Origin: an uncultured Prevotella sp.
GTDB taxonomy: Bacteria; Bacteroidota; Bacteroidia; Bacteroidales; Bacteroidaceae
Length of the DNA stretch: 5,498 bases
Assembly: GCA_947303825.1 (NCBI GenBank)
Contig: CAMYZK010000187.1
Coordinates: forward strand, 1-5,498
Direction: 5' to 3'
Positions within the stretch are counted from its first letter, which is position 1. Each line of letters opens with the position of its first letter. Positions 5,212 through 5,498 of the stretch are shown piece by piece. A model generated the notes under the pieces. The model saw nothing but the letters and a program-made list of their open reading frames with translations. It had not been told where the DNA came from and ran no database searches. The translations under genes were made by a program, and so were the position numbers.

Positions 5212-5498
5212 ATGCTTAGAACAATACGCATTGCCATAGGCTCTCTCTTCTTTATAGGGCTGATGCTGCTCTTTCTTGACTTTACTGGCACAGCGCACAC
5301 TTGGCTGGGATGGATGGCCAAAGCTCAGGCACTTGAGGCAGTACTGGCCTTGAATGCCGTGGTGATAATAATAATTGCTATACTAACGCTTGTATTCGGA
5401 CGTATCTACTGTTCTGTAATATGTCCACTGGGCATTTTGCAGGACATCTTCGGATGGATGGGCAAGAAAGCAAAGAAAAACCGCTACACCTATTCCAA
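5212..5498 (+). CDS. Membrane 4Fe-4S binding protein, N-terminal part (runs off the right edge)
   Basis: Only the first 95 codons are inside the window and the frame is still open at the edge. Two membrane helices are visible (about 5-23 and 44-63), followed by GRIYCSVICPLGILQD, with Cys67 and Cys71-Pro72 in the pattern seen in membrane-anchored ferredoxin-like proteins of the NapH/CcoG type. A basic stretch (KKAKKNR) follows. The family normally continues with further helices and 4Fe-4S CxxCxxCxxxCP motifs that lie outside the window. It probably passes electrons between the membrane and a redox protein. The ATG is 12 nt after the tatC stop with no promoter between, so it belongs to the tat operon. 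A link to a Tat-exported redox protein is suggested by position only. Confidence 0.82.
   Translation, partial: MLRTIRIAIGSLFFIGLMLLFLDFTGTAHTWLGWMAKAQALEAVLALNAVVIIIIAILTLVFGRIYCSVICPLGILQDIFGWMGKKAKKNRYTYS

Noticed and set aside
1..5498. CRISPR array, tRNA, rRNA, transposase or phage genes
   Set aside because: No regularly spaced repeats, cloverleaf or rRNA signatures, or mobile-element protein motifs were seen.

Overview
The window reads as a chromosomal segment of a Bacteroidota species, most likely Prevotella or a close relative. The reasons are the promoters, which match the Bacteroidota form (TTTG, about 19-20 nt, TAnnTTTG) rather than the E. coli form, A/T-rich leaders without Shine-Dalgarno sequences, and the character of the proteins. 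The genus is inferred from general resemblance; no search was run.

Layout from left to right. Positions 1-302 are non-coding: a leftward promoter for a gene beyond the left edge (12-42), a 14-nt palindrome (66-79), an AT-rich inverted repeat (103-134) and a leftward intrinsic terminator (225-271). A Bax inhibitor-1/YccA-family membrane protein is encoded leftward (303-1019) from its own promoter at 1053-1060. Positions 1020-1509 carry no convincing gene; they hold an unexplained element with nested long-range complementarity (1220-1376) and a strong rightward promoter (1410-1441) for an HD-domain hydrolase (1510-2136). That gene converges on, and overlaps by 19 bp, a leftward three-gene unit read as TPR protein (3263-4138), RluA-type pseudouridine synthase (2330-3229) and a 71-residue two-helix membrane protein (2118-2333). 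A compact divergent promoter region (4139-4259) separates that unit from a rightward operon: tatA (4260-4451), tatC (4444-5199, 8-nt overlap), and the start of a membrane 4Fe-4S protein (5212 to the right edge).

Functionally, tatA and tatC form a minimal twin-arginine translocase that exports folded, often cofactor-containing proteins. The adjoining membrane iron-sulfur protein suggests an electron-transfer partner for a redox protein, possibly an exported one. The leftward unit combines RNA modification (RluA family), a cytoplasmic TPR scaffold and a small membrane protein translationally coupled to the RluA gene. Most genes are ordinary housekeeping or core genes. The least explained parts are the 1220-1376 element and the small membrane protein. 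No CRISPR array, transposase, tRNA or rRNA was seen.
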